Origin: Kaistia geumhonensis
GTDB lineage: Bacteria; Pseudomonadota; Alphaproteobacteria; Rhizobiales; Kaistiaceae
Direction: 5' to 3'
DNA: 64,000 nucleotides
Assembly: GCF_030815145.1 (NCBI RefSeq)
Contig: NZ_JAUSWJ010000001.1
Coordinates: forward strand, 3,162,001-3,226,000
Part shown: piece by piece, positions 1 to 7,746 of the stretch
How the letters are laid out: each line of letters opens with the position of its first letter
Numbering within the stretch: position 1 is the stretch's first letter
Translations under genes and position numbers: made by a program
Notes under the pieces: generated by a model
The model's database searches: none
Told to the model about the DNA's origin: nothing
What the model saw: the letters and a program-made list of their open reading frames with translations, nothing else

Positions 1-562
1 CGTCGCCCCAGCGCTCGGGATCGGCGGTGAGGCGGCCGCTCTCTCCCTCGGGGCCCGCGCCGCTCTCCTCGAAGGTCAGCGGCCCGGCGGCGGCGACCGC
101 CGCGGCCATGTCGAGGCGCAGCGCATAGGGGTCGCCACGCGCCATGCGGGCCTCCCGCTCGGCGGTCGAGAGTGTCCGTTCCCCGACCGGATAGAGCGGC
201 GCTCCGTCCGGATCGCGCGGCCAGGCGGGATCGGCCGTCAGGGCGCGGATCTCGGCGCGCGACAGGAAGGCCGGATAGACGAGGCCCATGGCCGCGAGGC
301 GGTCCAGGGCCGCGCGATAGGTGCCGAAATGCTCGGACTGTCGGCGCGGCGGCTCGCTCGGAATGAAGCCGAGAAAGGCGAGGTCGTCGGCGATCGCCCG
401 TTCGAATTCCGGCCGGCAGCGCTCGCGGTCGATATCCTCGATCCGGAGCAGCAGTCGTCCTCCCGCCGCGCGGGCCATGTCGGCGTTCAGCAGGGCCGAG
501 AGGGCATGGCCGAGATGGAGCGGCCCGTTCGGGCTCGGCGCGAATCGGAAGGTCGGCGTCAT
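1..562 (-). CDS. gluQ: Glutamyl-Q tRNA(Asp) synthetase, 3' end outside window
   Basis: Partial gene; 187 codons are visible from the ATG at 562 to the window edge with no stop. The protein opens MTPTFRFAPSPNGPLHLGHA, the class I aminoacyl-tRNA synthetase HIGH-type motif (HLGH) of the GluRS family, followed by LLLRIEDIDRERCRPE, typical of GluX enzymes. The final visible residues, PERWGD, match the point where the family continues into its second half. GluQ (GluQRS, YadB) resembles GluRS without the anticodon-binding domain and glutamylates the queuosine of tRNA(Asp). GltX itself is the alternative, but the compact spacing and the early DPAWPRDPDG insertion fit GluQ better. The KMSKS-like region and C-terminus cannot be seen. 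Transcribed away from the esterase at 730. Confidence 0.88.
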   Translation of the reverse strand, partial: MTPTFRFAPSPNGPLHLGHALSALLNADMARAAGGRLLLRIEDIDRERCRPEFERAIADDLAFLGFIPSEPPRRQSEHFGTYRAALDRLAAMGLVYPAFLSRAEIRALTADPAWPRDPDGAPLYPVGERTLSTAEREARMARGDPYALRLDMAAAVAAAGPLTFEESGAGPEGESGRLTADPERWGD

Positions 563-729
563 GGTGTCGCTGTCATGGTCGTTCCCGCGGCAAAGCCGGC
601 GCGCGGACGGCAGCGGGTCGATTGTCGTCCATCCCGCCCGCCACTTCGAGCACTGATCGTCTCCTGACCCGGCGAAGCGAAAACATCTAGGATGAAGGCG
701 ATTCGCCACAAGAAACTGGACGCCAAACC

Positions 730-1386
730 ATGCTCGACGGTCCCCGTATCGCCCCGCTCTCCGGCGGTCCCGCCAGGAAACTGGTCGTCCTGCTGCATGG
801 CGTCGGCGCGGACGGGGCCGATCTGATCGAGATCGGGCGGCAATGGGCGCCGCTCTTTCCCGATGTCGCCTTCGTGGCCCCCAACGCGCCCGACCCGTGC
901 GACTGGGACCCGACGCGCTACCAGTGGTTCCGCCTCACGGTGCGCGATCCGCACGAGTACTGGACCGGCGCCAGCGCCGCGGCGCCGAAGCTCGACGCCT
1001 TCCTCGATGCCGAGCTCGCGGCGCATGGCCTTTCCGATTCGGATCTCGCGCTGGTCGGCTTCAGCCAGGGCACAATGATGGTACTGCAGGTCGCGCCGCG
1101 CCGCCTGAAGCCGCCGGCCGCCATCATCGGCTATTCCGGCCGCATCGCCGGGCAGTCCCATCTCGCGCCCGAGACGATCGGGCATGCGCCGGTGCTGCTG
1201 GTGCATGGCGCGCTGGACGAGGTCATTCCCGTCGAGGCGATGCAGGAGACGGCCGCGGCGCTGCGCGATGCCGGCTATTCCGTGGAGACGCTCGTGCGGC
1301 CCGGCCTCGGCCACGGCATCGACGCGGTCGGCCTCCAGGCGGGCGCGGCATTTCTGCATGAGGCCTTCGGGGCGCCGTCCGCCTGA
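730..1386 (+). CDS. Alpha/beta hydrolase, phospholipase/carboxylesterase family
   Basis: 218 residues, the usual length of the small carboxylesterase/lysophospholipase (YpfH/EstB) family. Seen: an oxyanion-region LLHGVGADG near residue 21, the nucleophile elbow GFSQG with Ser112, an acid in HGALDE (Asp163) and the general base in GLGHG (His195), so the catalytic triad is complete. There is no signal peptide, so it is expected to be cytoplasmic. It should hydrolyse short-chain or lysophospholipid esters; the true substrate cannot be read from sequence. It is divergent from gluQ with a 167-base intergenic region and has only a weak purine stretch before the ATG. Monocistronic as far as can be seen. 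Confidence 0.88.
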   Translation: MLDGPRIAPLSGGPARKLVVLLHGVGADGADLIEIGRQWAPLFPDVAFVAPNAPDPCDWDPTRYQWFRLTVRDPHEYWTGASAAAPKLDAFLDAELAAHGLSDSDLALVGFSQGTMMVLQVAPRRLKPPAAIIGYSGRIAGQSHLAPETIGHAPVLLVHGALDEVIPVEAMQETAAALRDAGYSVETLVRPGLGHGIDAVGLQAGAAFLHEAFGAPSA

Positions 1387-1491
1387 GACGCCGACGAACG
1401 TTGGAACCTCTCCCGATGGCTTCACAAGGGTGACACAGAGCCTATAGATTAATCGGACTTATCTCGAGGTCGGCTCACGGAGAAGCCAGTC

Positions 1492-2049
1492 TTGACGATA
1501 GCCCTGTCGCCCGGAACGCATCCCGCCCTTGTGCTCAACGCGGACTACCGGCCGCTGAGCTATTACCCGCTGTCGCTCTGGTCCTGGCAGGATACGATCA
1601 AGGCGGTGTTCCTCGATCGCGTCACGATCCTGTCGGAATATGACGTCGCGGTCCGCAGCCCGTCCTTCAACATGAAGCTGCCGAGCGTCGTCTGCCTCAA
1701 GAGCTATGTGAAGCCGGCGCGCCATCCCGCCTTCACCCGGTTCAACGTCTTCCTGCGCGACCGCTTCCAGTGCCAGTATTGCGGCGCGCGCGAGGAACTG
1801 ACCTTCGATCATGTGATCCCGCGCTCGCGCGGCGGCCAGACGACATGGGAAAACGTCGTCGCGGCCTGCTCGCCCTGCAATCTCAAGAAGGGCAGCACGC
1901 ATCCGCGCGACACGGGCATGTGGCCGCACCAGATGCCGTTCCAGCCGACCGTCTCGGACCTCCACAACAACGGCCGTGCCTTCCCGCCGAACTATCTGCA
2001 CGACAGCTGGCTCGACTATCTCTATTGGGACACCGAACTCGATCCCTAG
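1492..2049 (+). CDS. HNH endonuclease family protein
   Basis: 185 residues. The C-terminal half is an HNH nuclease fold: zinc-type CQYC (Cys94, Cys97), the catalytic Asp-His in FDHVIP (residues 105-110), Asn121 in WENVV, and a second Cys pair (Cys126, Cys129) in CSPCN. The N-terminal 80 residues (LNADYRPLSYYPLSLWSWQD) are typical of a widespread single-domain HNH family in alphaproteobacteria whose cellular role is unclear. The start is TTG at 1492, chosen because an ACGGAGAA ribosome-binding site lies just upstream and no better ATG is in frame. It precedes the rRNA methyltransferase on the same strand by 36 bases. No toxin, restriction or phage partner is adjacent, so a defence role is not indicated. 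Confidence 0.88.
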   Translation: MTIALSPGTHPALVLNADYRPLSYYPLSLWSWQDTIKAVFLDRVTILSEYDVAVRSPSFNMKLPSVVCLKSYVKPARHPAFTRFNVFLRDRFQCQYCGAREELTFDHVIPRSRGGQTTWENVVAACSPCNLKKGSTHPRDTGMWPHQMPFQPTVSDLHNNGRAFPPNYLHDSWLDYLYWDTELDP

Positions 2050-2085
2050 CGCCGCCTCCTTCACGGCGCCGTTGCCCCGCGCCGC

Positions 2086-2886
2086 ATGAACCCGATCCCT
2101 ATCTCCGACCCCGCCGATCCGCGCATCGCCGCCTATCGCGACATCCGCGAGCGCGATCTCGTCGGCCGGCAAGGCGCCTTCATCGCCGAGGGCGAGGTGG
2201 TGCTCGCCATGCTCGCCAGGGCGCCGCGCCATCGAGCCGCCTCGCTGCTGATCGACGAGCGGCGGATCGATGCGCTCGCACCCCTGCTCGCGGGCTTCCC
2301 GGCCGACGTCCCGCTCTACGCCGCGCGCCAGGCCGTGCTCGATGCCGTCGCCGGCTTCCCGCTCCACCGGGGCATCCTCGCACACGGCATCGCCGCCCCG
2401 CCGCTCGATCCGGCGGCCCTCCTCGCGGAGGCGCCTGCCGACGCGGTGGTCGTGCTGCTTTCGGCGATCGCCAATCACGACAATATGGGCGGCATCTTCC
2501 GCAACGCGGCCGCCTTCGGGGCCCATGCGGTCCTGATCGACGCCGCATGCTGCGATCCACTCTATCGCAAGGCGATCCGCGTCTCGGTCGGGACGGCGCT
2601 GACACTGCCCTTCGCCCGCCTGTCGCGCGGCGAGGATGCGGTGGCGATGCTGAAGGATGCCGGGTTCCGCGTCCTGTCGCTGTCACCCGCCGGCGCGCAC
2701 GACCTTCACCGGGTCACTCGCGGCGGCCGCACGGCACTGATCCTCGGCGCCGAGGGGCCGGGCCTCGACCGCGGCCTCATGGAGCGCACGGAAACGGTGC
2801 GGATCGCGATGGCGGCCGGCGTCGATTCGCTCAATGTCGCAACGACGAGCGGCATCGTGCTGCATCACCTGACGGCGGGCCGCTGA
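2086..2886 (+). CDS. TrmH/SpoU family RNA 2'-O-ribose methyltransferase
   Basis: 266 residues with the three SPOUT/TrmH signatures in order: NHDNMGGIFRNAAAFG (motif 1, with the catalytic Arg and Asn), ALILGAEGPGLD (motif 2) and SLNVATTSGIVLHHL (motif 3, cofactor-binding trefoil knot). The N-terminal 100 residues, including the segment FIAEGEVVLAMLA, form the substrate-binding domain seen in 23S rRNA and tRNA ribose methyltransferases. It transfers a methyl group from S-adenosylmethionine to a ribose 2'-hydroxyl of rRNA or tRNA; which nucleotide cannot be told from sequence. It lies 36 bases after the HNH gene and is convergent with dsbB with only 4 bases between. Confidence 0.9.
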   Translation: MNPIPISDPADPRIAAYRDIRERDLVGRQGAFIAEGEVVLAMLARAPRHRAASLLIDERRIDALAPLLAGFPADVPLYAARQAVLDAVAGFPLHRGILAHGIAAPPLDPAALLAEAPADAVVVLLSAIANHDNMGGIFRNAAAFGAHAVLIDAACCDPLYRKAIRVSVGTALTLPFARLSRGEDAVAMLKDAGFRVLSLSPAGAHDLHRVTRGGRTALILGAEGPGLDRGLMERTETVRIAMAAGVDSLNVATTSGIVLHHLTAGR

Positions 2887-2890
2887 GGGC

Positions 2891-3397
2891 TCAGGCCCCG
2901 CGGTCCGACCGGCCGAGCGCGGCGGCGAGCGCCAGCAGCGCGACGAGCGCCGAGACGAGCGCGTTCCAGCCGGCGAAGGAGAGGCCGGCGACCCGCAGCG
3001 CCGCGTCCGTGCAGCTCACGACCTTGGTCTTGCCGATCTGCGTCAGGAGATCGCCGGCATCGGCCGTGGTCGCGACGCCGCCACCGCAATCCGCCGGGCC
3101 GATCCACCAGTGCCACTCGACGCCGGCGTGATAGACGCCGAGGCCCGTCCCTATCAGGAAGGCGAGGCCGGCAAGGAGCGCCAGAGTCCGCGCGAGCGGC
3201 AGATGGCGGTCGGCGATCAGGAAGAGGATCGCGACGAAGAGCAGTGGCAGGCCGGCATAATAGGGGATGCGCTGTTCGAGGCAGAGCTTGCAGGGCGCAT
3301 AGCCGCCGAAGATCTGGAAGGCCCAGGCGCCGGCGATGGCCGCGAGGCCGAGCAGGAACGCCAGACCTGCGAGAAAGAGGCGCTTGCCGTCGGCCAT
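2891..3397 (-). CDS. dsbB: Disulfide bond formation protein B
   Basis: 168 residues, an inner-membrane quinone reductase that reoxidises DsbA. Four hydrophobic segments are visible. The first periplasmic loop has the redox pair APCKLC (Cys36, Cys39); the second loop has Cys104 (PADCGG) and Cys129 (VVSCTD), the pair that exchanges with DsbA. All four essential cysteines are therefore present. No dsbA is in the window. It lies downstream of the 3496-4077 gene on the same strand, with a G+C-rich hairpin in between, so it may be transcribed separately. Confidence 0.9.
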   Translation of the reverse strand: MADGKRLFLAGLAFLLGLAAIAGAWAFQIFGGYAPCKLCLEQRIPYYAGLPLLFVAILFLIADRHLPLARTLALLAGLAFLIGTGLGVYHAGVEWHWWIGPADCGGGVATTADAGDLLTQIGKTKVVSCTDAALRVAGLSFAGWNALVSALVALLALAAALGRSDRGA

Positions 3398-3417
3398 CGG
3401 ATGTTCCCGTCTTCGAG

Positions 3418-3444
3418 GAGCCGCCCGCTTCTAGCGGGAGGCTC
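3418..3444 (-). terminator. Hairpin between the RarA-like gene and dsbB
   Basis: Inverted repeat GAGCC-G-CCCGC / GCGGG-A-GGCTC with a 5-base loop and one central mismatch. It lies after the stop codon of the upstream minus-strand gene and before dsbB. No run of T follows it, so it may be a weak or Rho-assisted terminator or only an mRNA-end stabiliser. Confidence 0.4.
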
Positions 3445-3495
3445 CGGTGCTGTCGATGCGTGGACGCCCCGCGGGCGCTCACAAGCGCGTGGGCG

Positions 3496-4077
3496 TCAGC
3501 TGAGCCGGCCTTCGTCGAGCGCGGCCATGATCCATTCGCGATACTTCGCCTCGCGCTCGTTGCTCTCGGGCACGACCTTCGAGGCCTCTTCCATGAAGAA
3601 GCGGTAGCCGCGGCCCATTTCCGCGCCCCGGCGCGTGTGCATGTCGAGCGCGACGTCGATGATCTCGGGCTTCAGGTCGCCGAGCGCGGTGCCGCGCATC
3701 GCCCAGTTGACCATGTCGTCGCTCGAGCGCTCCTTCGGGCTGGTTGCGATGACGCGGATCGCGTGGGCGGCGAACAGGAAGCGGTCGCCAGCCGGCCGCG
3801 GATAGCGGTGATGCATCTGGTAGAGCGTCTCGACCAGCACGGGGCAGTCGCGGTTGCCGAAGCCGACATCCTCGACCGAGATGACGCAGAGGCGCGCCCA
3901 GAGCTTCTCCTCGAGCTCGGGGCTGGTGACGAACATCTCCCAGCCGAGCAGCAGTGCATTGTCGAGCAGGCCGCGGCGCAGCGACTTTTGCAGCGCCGAG
4001 ATGACCTCGTCGGCCGCGAAGCCGTGTTCGGTGGTGGTGCGCTGCCAGGGGTCCGGCGGCAGTTCGACTTTGGTCAT
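3496..4077 (-). CDS. Stand-alone protein resembling the C-terminal domain of RarA/MgsA
   Basis: 193 residues from an ATG at 4077 preceded by AAGGAG at ideal spacing; a longer reading frame runs to 4182 but lacks a ribosome-binding site. The segment [12 protein letters not shown] followed by [20 protein letters not shown] and [13 protein letters not shown] matches in order the hallmarks of the RarA (MgsA) helical C-terminal domain, where SALQKS.RG, ARR..RIASEDIG and A..YLA.APKS are expected. No P-loop or AAA+ module is present. RarA is a replication-restart clamp-loader-like ATPase; its C-terminal part tetramerises. The role of a free-standing version is unknown. It is divergent from dps across 209 bases. 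The fold assignment is by eye and could be coincidental. Confidence 0.6.
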   Translation of the reverse strand: MTKVELPPDPWQRTTTEHGFAADEVISALQKSLRRGLLDNALLLGWEMFVTSPELEEKLWARLCVISVEDVGFGNRDCPVLVETLYQMHHRYPRPAGDRFLFAAHAIRVIATSPKERSSDDMVNWAMRGTALGDLKPEIIDVALDMHTRRGAEMGRGYRFFMEEASKVVPESNEREAKYREWIMAALDEGRLS

Positions 4078-4286
4078 CGATGGCTCCTTGCGATCGCGGC
4101 GAGTCTCGGCTGCCGGGCTCTGCATGTCCAGTGCGGCGCTGTGGGACTGCGGCGAGGGGTCGCGTGGAACGGCAAGGCTCAAGCTTCGTTGCCCGTGCGG
4201 TGGCGCAGGCCGCGCGCATCGCCTATGACGGTGCTGCGATTTTGCGGCCCCGCCCCCGGGGACCTGGAAAGAGAAGGACGACCATC

Positions 4287-4766
4287 GTGACCAAGCTCTC
4301 TTCGCGCATCGATCTCGCCTCCAACACCAAGGCAGCGATGATCGCGCTGCTCAATGCGCGGCTCGCCGATGCCATCGACCTGTCGCTCGCGACCAAGCAG
4401 GCGCACTGGAACCTCAAGGGCATCCAGTTCATCGCGATCCACGAGATGCTCGACACCTTCCGCGCCGATCTCGACGTCCATACGGACACGATCGCCGAGC
4501 GCGTGGCGCAGCTCGGCGGCATCGCCCTCGGCACCACGCAGACGGTCGGCTCCGCGACGACGCTGAAGCCCTATCCGACCGACATCAGCAAGATCCCCGA
4601 TCACCTCGACGCCCTGATCGAGCGCTATGCGGTGACGGCGAACGCCGTGCGCGAAGCGATCGACACCGCCGACGAGGCGGGCGACGCCGACACCGCCGAC
4701 ATCTTCACCGCCGCCTCGCGCTCGCTCGACAAGGCGCTGTGGTTCCTCGAGTCGCATCGCGAGTAA
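4287..4766 (+). CDS. dps: Dps-family DNA starvation/stationary phase ferritin-like protein
   Basis: 159 residues from GTG at 4287, chosen for the GAGAAGGA ribosome-binding site 7-16 bases upstream. The family ferroxidase signature is present: KQAHWN (His40), His52 and Asp56 in IHEMLD, then an acidic cluster ending in HTDTIAER (Asp67, Glu71). Dps assembles into a 12-subunit shell that oxidises Fe(II) with peroxide, stores iron and coats DNA in stationary phase. The short N-terminus lacks a long lysine tail, so DNA binding may be weak. The divergent 209-base region (4078-4286) should carry its promoter; I could not recognise an OxyR or Fur site there. Confidence 0.93.
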   Translation: MTKLSSRIDLASNTKAAMIALLNARLADAIDLSLATKQAHWNLKGIQFIAIHEMLDTFRADLDVHTDTIAERVAQLGGIALGTTQTVGSATTLKPYPTDISKIPDHLDALIERYAVTANAVREAIDTADEAGDADTADIFTAASRSLDKALWFLESHRE

Positions 4767-4799
4767 GCGGCGGCGGATCGGGGAGGAGACGCGGGCGGC

Positions 4800-5243
4800 A
4801 TGCAGGATCTCGGTGGTTGGGGCTATGACTGGCTCTGGGGCGTGCCGCTCACCGTCGTCACCCTCGTGCTGCACGTTTCCGCGCTCGCGCTTCTGAACCG
4901 CGTGGTCGTCTCGGCCGCGCGGTCACCATCGTTCAAGTGGCATCCGCTGTTGCGCGCCACGGTGCTGATCAGCGCCGCGGTGCTCATCTCCGTCTGCATC
5001 CATGCGCTCGCCGCCGGGCTCTGGGCCTTCGCCTATGTCCAGCTTGGCGCGCTCGACAATGCCCATGACGCGATGCTCTATTCGATGGAGGCGCAGACGA
5101 GCTACGGCCACACGCCGATCATGCTCTCGGCCCGCTGGCACATGCTGGGCGCGCTGGAGGCGCTGGTCGGCGTCATGATGGCGGGCCTCACCGTCGCCTT
5201 CCTCTTCCTGACGATGCAGCAGGTCATGCGCCGGACCGATTGA
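4800..5243 (+). CDS. Two-helix ion-channel-like membrane protein with degenerate filter
   Basis: 147 residues with an N-terminal helix (about 12-36), a second (about 48-75), a pore-like re-entrant segment (about 88-108) and a last helix (about 112-138). The pattern AMLYSMEAQTSYGHTP, then SARWHMLGALEALVGVM and AFLF, parallels two-TM potassium channel proteins of the ion_trans_2 type, where the filter normally reads T-x-GYG(D). Here that position reads T-S-Y-G-H, so selectivity for K+ is doubtful. It follows dps by 33 bases on the same strand and may be co-transcribed. Function not established; a non-conducting relative or a channel with a different filter are both possible. Confidence 0.65.
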   Translation: MQDLGGWGYDWLWGVPLTVVTLVLHVSALALLNRVVVSAARSPSFKWHPLLRATVLISAAVLISVCIHALAAGLWAFAYVQLGALDNAHDAMLYSMEAQTSYGHTPIMLSARWHMLGALEALVGVMMAGLTVAFLFLTMQQVMRRTD

Positions 5244-5333
5244 CCTCCGGTTCACCAGCCTGTGCGATGTCTGATAGCGTTTTCGTCTGCAAGAGGCCGC
5301 GATTCGCCGCCTTTCTCGCCAGGGAGCCTGCAC

Positions 5334-5822
5334 ATGAACGCCAAAACTCTCGCCCTTGCCGCGCTCGTCGCCGGCCTGCCGCTCGCCACGCCCGCTTTTG
5401 CCCAGCAGGCGGCGGTCGGCAAGCTCGAATGCGATGTCTCGTCGGGCGTCGGCTTCTTCGTCGTCGAGAAGCAGACGATGAAATGCGTGTTCACGCCGCA
5501 GAACGGCGGCCCGCTCGACTACTACACGGGCAAGATCGCCGAATACGGCGTCGCTCTCGGCGAGGTGAAGAAGGGCGTCCTGATCTGGGGTGTCATCACC
5601 GCGACCAACACGGTTCCGAGCGCCGGGACGCTGGCCGGCACCTTCGCCGGCGCCGGCGCGGACGTCGCCTTCGTCAAGGGCCTCGGTGCCAATGTTCTGG
5701 TCGGCGGCGGCGACAGCTCGATCGCCCTGCAGCCGGTCAGCGTGGAAGGCGAGACGGGCTTCAACCTCGCCGCCGGCGTTACGACGGTCACGCTCGAGGT
5801 TGCTCCCGCCCCCGCGCAGTAG
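5334..5822 (+). CDS. DUF992 family exported protein
   Basis: 162 residues starting at the ATG at 5334, preceded by AGGGAG; an earlier in-frame ATG at 5262 lacks one. The first 22 residues form a clear Sec signal peptide ending in TPAFAQQ, so the mature protein is periplasmic. The mature part opens GKLECDVSSGVGFFVVEKQ and contains MKCVFTP and a glycine-rich GVTTVTLE tail, the recognisable signature of the alphaproteobacterial DUF992 family. Two cysteines (in LECDV and MKCVF) could form a disulfide. Family function is unknown. Confidence 0.82.
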   Translation: MNAKTLALAALVAGLPLATPAFAQQAAVGKLECDVSSGVGFFVVEKQTMKCVFTPQNGGPLDYYTGKIAEYGVALGEVKKGVLIWGVITATNTVPSAGTLAGTFAGAGADVAFVKGLGANVLVGGGDSSIALQPVSVEGETGFNLAAGVTTVTLEVAPAPAQ

Positions 5823-5842
5823 GGCGGAGACAGGCTTTCCGC

Positions 5843-6310
5843 TCAGATGCCGCCCGAGGGGGCGGCATCGTCCGGGGCGACGCGCGCGCGGCCCATGCGC
5901 GGGATCGAGTCGCGGAGCTGGGAGACGCGCTGGCCCTCCTCGTAGACGGCGCGCGAGGCATCCCGCCAGTCCAGCAGCAGGCGCCGGTTTTCCGGCGTAT
6001 CCTCGACGAGCCGCTGCAGGCTGACCTTCTCGCGCCGTTCGCTGCGCGGATCCTCGACCTTGTTGATCACCCAGACATGCTCGCCGTCGCGATCGGCGCG
6101 CACAACCAGAACGGGTGTGATGGAGAAGCCCGAGTGATCGAGCAGGAAGGCGGGAATGTTCAGTTGCCGCGATGCGCCGTCGATCTGGTCAATTTCGCTG
6201 CGCATTCGAGAGAGTGATGCGGCCGATATGCCAAGCTGCGGGCAACGCCAAAGGTTGTCTGCCTCGCCATAGACGATCTGGTAGCCGCTGTGCTCTGTGG
6301 TGATCGACAT
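5843..6310 (-). CDS. Hypothetical protein, family not recognised
   Basis: 155 residues on the minus strand from ATG at 6310; the ribosome-binding site is weak. Composition is balanced and protein-like, with an N-terminal segment YQIVYGEADNLWRCPQLGIS, a beta-like FSITPVLVVRADRDGEHVW and a helical charged C-terminal half (LVEDTPENRRLLLDWRDAS), which argues for a real gene rather than a shadow frame. No signal peptide or membrane segment. It is convergent with DUF992 and divergent from the CLC channel gene. I cannot name a family or function. Confidence 0.6.
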   Translation of the reverse strand: MSITTEHSGYQIVYGEADNLWRCPQLGISAASLSRMRSEIDQIDGASRQLNIPAFLLDHSGFSITPVLVVRADRDGEHVWVINKVEDPRSERREKVSLQRLVEDTPENRRLLLDWRDASRAVYEEGQRVSQLRDSIPRMGRARVAPDDAAPSGGI

Positions 6311-6414
6311 CCGCTTCGCTTGCGTTGCTGCGCGGATTTGACATTAGCGCGCGAAGTCCCTCGCAATCCATACCTTTCGCGTCAAAGATGCAATGCATGA
6401 GGGGCGATACAGCG

Positions 6415-7740
6415 ATGCGGGATGTGCAGGGCGGCGGATCTGAAGCCTCGGGCGAACCGGCGGGCGGCAAAGGCAGCCTGTTCGCGATCGGGATTCTCGC
6501 TCCGCTGGCGGGTGCGCTGGCCGGCGCGCTCGGCGCGGGGTTCCGCTACGCCCTCGATCGCGCGGAGACACTGCGCGGCGACGTCGTCTCGGCGGCGCAG
6601 GGGTTTCCGATCGTCGGCTTCCTCGCCGTCGTCGTGCTCGCGGCGGCCTCTGCCGGCATCGCAGCCTGGCTGGTGCGGCGTTTCGCGCGCGAGGCGTCGG
6701 GCAGCGGCATCCCCCATGTCGAGGCCGTGCTGGCGGGTGAGGCGAAGCAGGCCACGTTCCGTCTCATCCCGGTCAAGTTCGTCGGCGGCACGCTCGCCAT
6801 CGGCGGCGGTCTCGCCCTCGGCCGCGAGGGTCCCAGCGTCCAGATGGGCGCGACGCTCGCCCATCTCGTCGGCAAGTGGTTCCGCTGCGACTGGGACGAT
6901 TGCCGCATGCTGCTCGCCGCCGGTGCCGGCGCCGGTCTCGCCACCGCCTTCAACGCGCCGATCGCCGGCGCCATCTTCGTCCTCGAGGAACTGGTTCGCC
7001 GTTTCGAGACGCGGATCGCCATCGCGGCGCTCGGCGCCTCGGCAACGGCGATCGCGGTGGCGCGCGCCATCCTCGGCGACAGCCTCGACTTCACGGTGGC
7101 GCCGATCGCGGCGCCAGGCATCGCCGGCCTGCCCGCCTATGTGCTGTTCGGAGCCGTCGCGGGTCTCGTCGCCATCGCCTACAACCGCAGCATCCTCGGC
7201 GCGATGGACGTCTTTGAACGGATCACGGTGCTCCCGGCCACCTTCAAGGCGATGCTGGTCGGTGCCGCGGTGGGTGCCATCGCCTTCGTCGTCCCGTCGC
7301 TGGTGGGCGGTGGCGATCCGCTGACCGAGCAGGCGCTCGCCGGCAACGGGACGCTGCAGCTGCTGGCGCTCTATTTCGCCATCCGCTTCGTCCTCGGCGC
7401 GGTGTCCTATGCCGCCGGGACACCCGGCGGGCTCTTCGCGCCGATCCTCGTTCTCGGGGCCGAGATGGGCCTCGGCTTCGGCCTCCTGGCGTCGCGCCTG
7501 CTGCCGGCGCTCGGGCTCGACCCGCGCGGCTTCGCGCTGGTCGGCATGTCGGCCTTCTTTGCCGGTGTGGTGCGGGCGCCGCTCACCGGCCTCGTGCTCG
7601 CCGTCGAGATGACGGCCAACACGGCCCTTCTGGTGCCGATGCTGGCGGCGACCTTCGCGGCCATGCTGGTGCCGACCCTCGCCGGCGATCCGCCGATCTA
7701 CGACACGCTGCGCGAGCGGGCGGCGAGGAAATCGGGCTGA
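6415..7740 (+). CDS. CLC-family chloride/proton antiporter
   Basis: 441 residues from ATG at 6415, chosen for a GAGGGGC ribosome-binding site; the frame is open back to 6325. All CLC anion-pathway motifs are present: GSGIPHVE (central serine), GREGPSVQMGA (gating glutamate), AGAIFVLEEL (the internal proton glutamate region) and GGLFAPILV (GxFxP). The presence of both glutamates points to a Cl-/H+ exchanger rather than a channel. No C-terminal CBS domains are seen; length is like ClcA of Escherichia coli. Expected in the inner membrane, possibly aiding acid resistance. It is convergent with polA, with 6 bases between stop codons. Confidence 0.92.
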   Translation: MRDVQGGGSEASGEPAGGKGSLFAIGILAPLAGALAGALGAGFRYALDRAETLRGDVVSAAQGFPIVGFLAVVVLAAASAGIAAWLVRRFAREASGSGIPHVEAVLAGEAKQATFRLIPVKFVGGTLAIGGGLALGREGPSVQMGATLAHLVGKWFRCDWDDCRMLLAAGAGAGLATAFNAPIAGAIFVLEELVRRFETRIAIAALGASATAIAVARAILGDSLDFTVAPIAAPGIAGLPAYVLFGAVAGLVAIAYNRSILGAMDVFERITVLPATFKAMLVGAAVGAIAFVVPSLVGGGDPLTEQALAGNGTLQLLALYFAIRFVLGAVSYAAGTPGGLFAPILVLGAEMGLGFGLLASRLLPALGLDPRGFALVGMSAFFAGVVRAPLTGLVLAVEMTANTALLVPMLAATFAAMLVPTLAGDPPIYDTLRERAARKSG

Positions 7741-7746
7741 GGCGCC

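Noticed and set aside
1492-2049. Defence or restriction system around the HNH endonuclease
   Set aside because: Neighbours are an esterase and an RNA methyltransferase with housekeeping character; no toxin, methylase specificity subunit or phage gene is adjacent.
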